64,000 nucleotides of DNA from the NCBI GenBank assembly GCA_041879425.1, contig CP090855.1, forward strand, positions 930,001-994,000, in the 5' to 3' direction. Below are positions 61,024-64,000 of this stretch, piece by piece; within the stretch, counting starts at the first letter, position 1; each line of letters begins with the position of its first letter. Below the pieces are notes generated by a model. That model was not told where the DNA came from, did no database searches, and worked only from the letters and a program-made list of their open reading frames with translations. The translations under genes and the position numbers were made by a program. This DNA is from Vibrio pomeroyi. Lineage in GTDB: Bacteria; Pseudomonadota; Gammaproteobacteria; Enterobacterales; Vibrionaceae.

Positions 61024-62556
61024 TTAGAGGTATTTCTCTATCGGGAGAAGCTGTAGGAAGCCTGATTGCATGCGTTCCCACTTGCCGGTTTCTGGTTCGC
61101 TGTCCCAACTTTGCTCACCGGAGTACCAATACACATCACCATCTTCTAGCTCCAAACGCCAACTGTTGTCTTCGCTCATCGCCTGTTCGATGGTTTCAGC
61201 TAGCGTTTTAGCAATTGCTTTGTTTTCGATGATTAACACCGACTCCGTATTTAAGTAAGTCGAGCGTAGGTTGAAGTTGAATGAGCCAATACTCGCAATA
61301 CTGCGGTCAAATACCACTGATTTAGCATGCAGACCATAAGCTGTCTCTGGCGCACATTTAGACACGTCTTGGGTAGATGCTTCACACAACTTCGAATCTG
61401 GTTTTAGCTCAAACAGGTCGATGCCATGCTCTAACATATCGTAGCGTCTGCCCGCGTAAGCAGAGTGGTTAGTAACCAAGTCATTTGACGCCATTGAGTT
61501 AGTCAGTGCTTTTATCTCAACACCTTCGTTATTCAACGTTCGCCACTCATCTAATTGGCCATCATCGAATACCAAGTAAGCCGACTCAAGCAAGATCTCT
61601 TGTTTCGACTCACTTGCTAGTTGTCCTAACAGAACTGCCGTTGCTTTAGGTTCATCAGTATTGTCTGAATCGACAGGCACAGGGCGATCGTAAGCAAAAC
61701 GAGCATTCACCCAAGTCATCTCATCAAGCGCTTCTTTCAGTAAGCTATCTGCCGCTTCGCGATTTAATGGTAACTCTGGATAATTTTTGTATTGTGGAAC
61801 GGTGATATCATCAATCTTTGAAAGATCCGGTTGTTCGTCGTCACCCAACATATCGACTGGGTAAGACCAGCGGCTGTCCCAATACTCAATAAAGCTGGTT
61901 TGGATCGTGGTAACAACTGATCCCATCACCAATACATCACGATCTCGGAAGTTGATCTCATCCGAAAGGTCGAAGTATTCATCACCAATGTTACGCCCAC
62001 CAACCACAGACAAGGTGCCATCTACGGTAAACGACTTATTGTGCATACGGCGGTTTAGGCGCGAAAAATCGCCAAGGAAACTTAGCCACTTACTAAAACC
62101 ACGGCGTGTTGGTGTTGGGTTGAAGATTCGGATCTCGACGTTCTGGTGTGCATCAAGTGCCGATAATAGGCCTTCACGCTCATTGAGGTTAATGTCGTCG
62201 AGCATGACTCGCACCTTAACACCACGATCAGCTGCGGCTAACAAACGGCTGGCTAGGTACCTGCCCGATTCGTCAGAGTTCCAGATGTAATATTGAATAT
62301 CGATGGTGTGTTCTGCACTTTCAACCAACGCTAAACGCTGTGCCAATGCATCCCAACCAGACTCTTGTAAACGAACGGCGGTAGTCGCCTGCTCTGATGA
62401 TTGTGGTTGGTATTCATCCACTAAAACCGACAAAGTGCTTGGTCCATAAGAGGTGTACGGTTCTGCGGGGTGGTCGATGCCTTCTGGTAATGAAGAACAG
62501 CCGCCCAAAATAGCGGCCAAAACTAAGGTTAAACTGATGCGTTGGAGCACAGGCAT
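61024..62556 (-). CDS. Phospholipase D-family lipoprotein (ClsC/YmdC-like)
   Basis: 510 residues. Lipoprotein signal with lipobox LGGC (AAILGGCSSLPEG). Two HKD-type motifs: RMHNKSFTVDGTLSVVGGRNIGDEYF and LHAKSVVFDRSIASIGSFNFNLRS. This pattern fits cardiolipin synthase C-type enzymes; E. coli ClsC needs YmdB, and no such gene is next to this one. Lipid anchoring suggests envelope location. Confidence 0.88.
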   Translation of the reverse strand: MPVLQRISLTLVLAAILGGCSSLPEGIDHPAEPYTSYGPSTLSVLVDEYQPQSSEQATTAVRLQESGWDALAQRLALVESAEHTIDIQYYIWNSDESGRYLASRLLAAADRGVKVRVMLDDINLNEREGLLSALDAHQNVEIRIFNPTPTRRGFSKWLSFLGDFSRLNRRMHNKSFTVDGTLSVVGGRNIGDEYFDLSDEINFRDRDVLVMGSVVTTIQTSFIEYWDSRWSYPVDMLGDDEQPDLSKIDDITVPQYKNYPELPLNREAADSLLKEALDEMTWVNARFAYDRPVPVDSDNTDEPKATAVLLGQLASESKQEILLESAYLVFDDGQLDEWRTLNNEGVEIKALTNSMASNDLVTNHSAYAGRRYDMLEHGIDLFELKPDSKLCEASTQDVSKCAPETAYGLHAKSVVFDRSIASIGSFNFNLRSTYLNTESVLIIENKAIAKTLAETIEQAMSEDNSWRLELEDGDVYWYSGEQSWDSEPETGKWERMQSGFLQLLPIEKYL

Positions 62557-62762
62557 GTGTCTGACTTCCTTTTCACGATGACGTCTTTAGAAACTGTCCT
62601 GACAGCTTTTCGACTCACAAGCTGTTCAGGTCTATTCATTGATTATTACTGCTAAAGCCTGAAATTTATAGGTAATTATCCACTATAAATGAAACATCAG
62701 TACTCCATCGTGAGCAGCACATCACTAAACCACGCCTTGAAACCTTCATCTTGGTTCTTAAA

Positions 62763-63332
62763 TTACTGCGCTCTCAGCTGTTCGATACCCAAGCAGTAAA
62801 GGCCTAAAGGCTTTCTCACCATCTCAACCGTAATCTCCGTTCTATCTGGATTACAGTTGAGCGCTAGCGCATAGCCATGCAGGTAGTCCACTAGCAAATG
62901 AAGGGCGTCTTCGGTTTGCTCTGATGTGAGATTCAACGGGCTCATTACCGCTTCAAAGCGCTCGCTAAACACCTCAACAGGCCCAAGAGATTTCATCGTC
63001 AGCAGGGTTTCGAGCAACCCACGATAGTCATTCAATACCGACAGATAACTCACGCTGAGCTGATAAAGGTTCTCTTGCCACACTTGGTTTTGTTGTGGCT
63101 GCGCAACTTCTCCTACCAAAGACACAGTGATCGATTCCAAGAGAGCATTTTTATTCTTGAAGTAATGATATATCGCCATCGCATCCACGCCGAGCTCCAT
63201 CGCTAACCCTCGAATACTCGGAACTTTGCCACTTTCGCGCATCATGCTTTTGGCCGTATCTAAGATCTTGTCAGCGCTGAGTTGGCTTGATCCACTCTTT
63301 GGTCGACCTCGCTTTTGATCCTTGACAGTCAT
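62763..63332 (-). CDS. TetR-family regulator
   Basis: 189 residues. HTH: SADKILDTAKSMMRESGKVPSIRGLAMELGVDAMAIYHYFKNKNALLESI. C-terminal domain resembles the TetR class C-terminal family (LLVDYLHGYALAL). Divergent from a DHFR-like reductase gene with a palindrome between them. Confidence 0.88.
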   Translation of the reverse strand: MTVKDQKRGRPKSGSSQLSADKILDTAKSMMRESGKVPSIRGLAMELGVDAMAIYHYFKNKNALLESITVSLVGEVAQPQQNQVWQENLYQLSVSYLSVLNDYRGLLETLLTMKSLGPVEVFSERFEAVMSPLNLTSEQTEDALHLLVDYLHGYALALNCNPDRTEITVEMVRKPLGLYCLGIEQLRAQ

Positions 63333-63354
63333 AACACCACCTCTTAAACTTAAT

Positions 63355-63369
63355 TTCTACACTGTAGAA
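63355..63369. promoter_or_regulatory. Candidate TetR operator
   Basis: TTCTACA-C-TGTAGAA, perfect 7-bp arms, between the divergent TetR and reductase genes, 22 bp from the TetR start. Confidence 0.7.
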
Positions 63370-63425
63370 TATTTTAATTTATTACGGTGTGGTTGCCAAG
63401 TTCCTGTTCAATTTCGGAGTTAAAA

Positions 63426-63959
63426 ATGTCAAATATTGTCTTTATCGGCGCGAGTCTTGATGGTTACATTGCAGACAAACAAGGTGGCCTAGATTGGTTA
63501 CACGCGATCCCAAATCCAGAGAGCGATGACATGGGTTACAACGCCCATACTGATCGCATTGATGCTTTGGTCATGGGCCGTAACACGATGGATATGGTGT
63601 TGAGCTTCGGTATTAATTGGCCTTACAGTAAACCGGTATATGTCCTGAGTAACACCTTGACGGAAGTGCCTAAGGAACTGGAAGGTAAAGTGTTCTTGGT
63701 GAAGGGCGAGCTCACTCAGATCATCAAGGATCTGAACAGCAAAGGCATGAACAACCTTTACATTGATGGTGGCGTCACCATTCAAAACTTCATGAAAGAA
63801 GACCTGATTGACGAGCTAATCATCTCGACGATTCCTGTCGTTCTTGGTGGCGGCTCTCCTTTGTTTGGTGACTTAGTCTCTCCTCTCGACTTTACACTGA
63901 AAGGCGTCACGACTTACCTTGATGAGATTGTACAAACTCACTACTTGCGTAAGCGTTAA
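63426..63959 (+). CDS. RibD C-terminal/dihydrofolate reductase-like protein
   Basis: 177 residues from ATG 63426, with GGAG 6 nt upstream. NIVFIGASLDGYIADKQGGLDWL, ALVMGRNTMDMV, KPVYVLSNTL, LYIDGGVTIQNFM, ISTIPVVLGGGSPLFGD. YyaP/YwjB-like reductase family using NADPH; substrate unknown. Likely regulated by the adjacent TetR protein. Confidence 0.9.
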   Translation: MSNIVFIGASLDGYIADKQGGLDWLHAIPNPESDDMGYNAHTDRIDALVMGRNTMDMVLSFGINWPYSKPVYVLSNTLTEVPKELEGKVFLVKGELTQIIKDLNSKGMNNLYIDGGVTIQNFMKEDLIDELIISTIPVVLGGGSPLFGDLVSPLDFTLKGVTTYLDEIVQTHYLRKR

Positions 63960-64000
63960 ACTATCGCTCATATAAAGGGAATGTAACGATCAACATTGAA

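Overview
The window reads as a Vibrio-type gammaproteobacterial chromosome, probably a marine species near the splendidus clade. This is an inference from moderately AT-rich DNA, gene content and gene order: a ula ascorbate PTS block with divergent ulaR-ulaG, a glpF-glpK-glpR-glpD run, a PACE pump opposite a LysR gene, and several small proteins that look Vibrio-like. No rRNA, tRNA, CRISPR array, IS element or prophage was seen. Most of the window is sugar-acid, polyol and amine catabolism, each set next to its own regulator.

Region 1 (1-7767, + strand) holds the tail of a TRAP receptor followed by sgbE, a HAD phosphatase, yiaL, lyxK, sgbH, an IclR regulator, sgbU and a small ABM-fold protein. 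It corresponds to the E. coli yia-sgb diketogulonate/L-xylulose route. A FucP-like MFS transporter follows. Region 2 (7963-10111) has a 45-residue membrane protein, a ribulose-phosphate epimerase with a YqaB-like phosphatase, and a 70-residue protein made of three short repeats. Region 3 (10274-18078) is the ascorbate ula system: ulaF, a second HAD phosphatase, ulaD, ulaE, ulaC and a fused ulaA-ulaB on the - strand, divergent from ulaR-ulaG. Regions 1 and 3 carry paralogous enzyme sets in opposite orientation, including the HAD phosphatase.

Region 4 (18147-23164) is mixed: two small unknown proteins, a 744-residue secreted protein with an EF-hand loop, an AraC/GyrI-like regulator and a small Vibrio-type protein. 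Region 5 (23389-29946) is a sugar-acid operon: IclR regulator, TRAP transporter, an enolase-superfamily dehydratase or cycloisomerase, KDGal kinase and KDPGal aldolase. Its substrate may be galactonate or 3,6-anhydrogalactonate. Region 6 (30058-41851) has a Gfo/Idh/MocA oxidoreductase with an ABM protein, a LysR gene, an AlkX-type glycosylase, a FrnE-like DsbA protein, a HAD phosphatase, a GT2-START gene pair, a TetR/HPP pair with a striking double operator, arsR-acr3, and a LysR/PACE pair.

Region 7 (42290-47735) is the glycerol regulon with recognisable GlpR half-sites. Region 8 (47991-52653) has an SDR, a LysR gene, a YdcH protein, a 40-residue lipoprotein, an amino-acid racemase and a periplasmic HAD phosphatase. 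Region 9 (52830-60102) is a complete agmatine deiminase pathway (antiporter, agmatine deiminase, putrescine carbamoyltransferase, carbamate kinase, TetR regulator) with an unusual protein of three fused RidA domains. Region 10 (60196-64000) has nfsA, a ClsC-like phospholipase D lipoprotein, and a TetR/DHFR-like divergent pair. The least explained items are the triple-RidA protein, the HAD phosphatase kept in both ascorbate operons, the sugar-acid operon and the secreted 744-residue protein.
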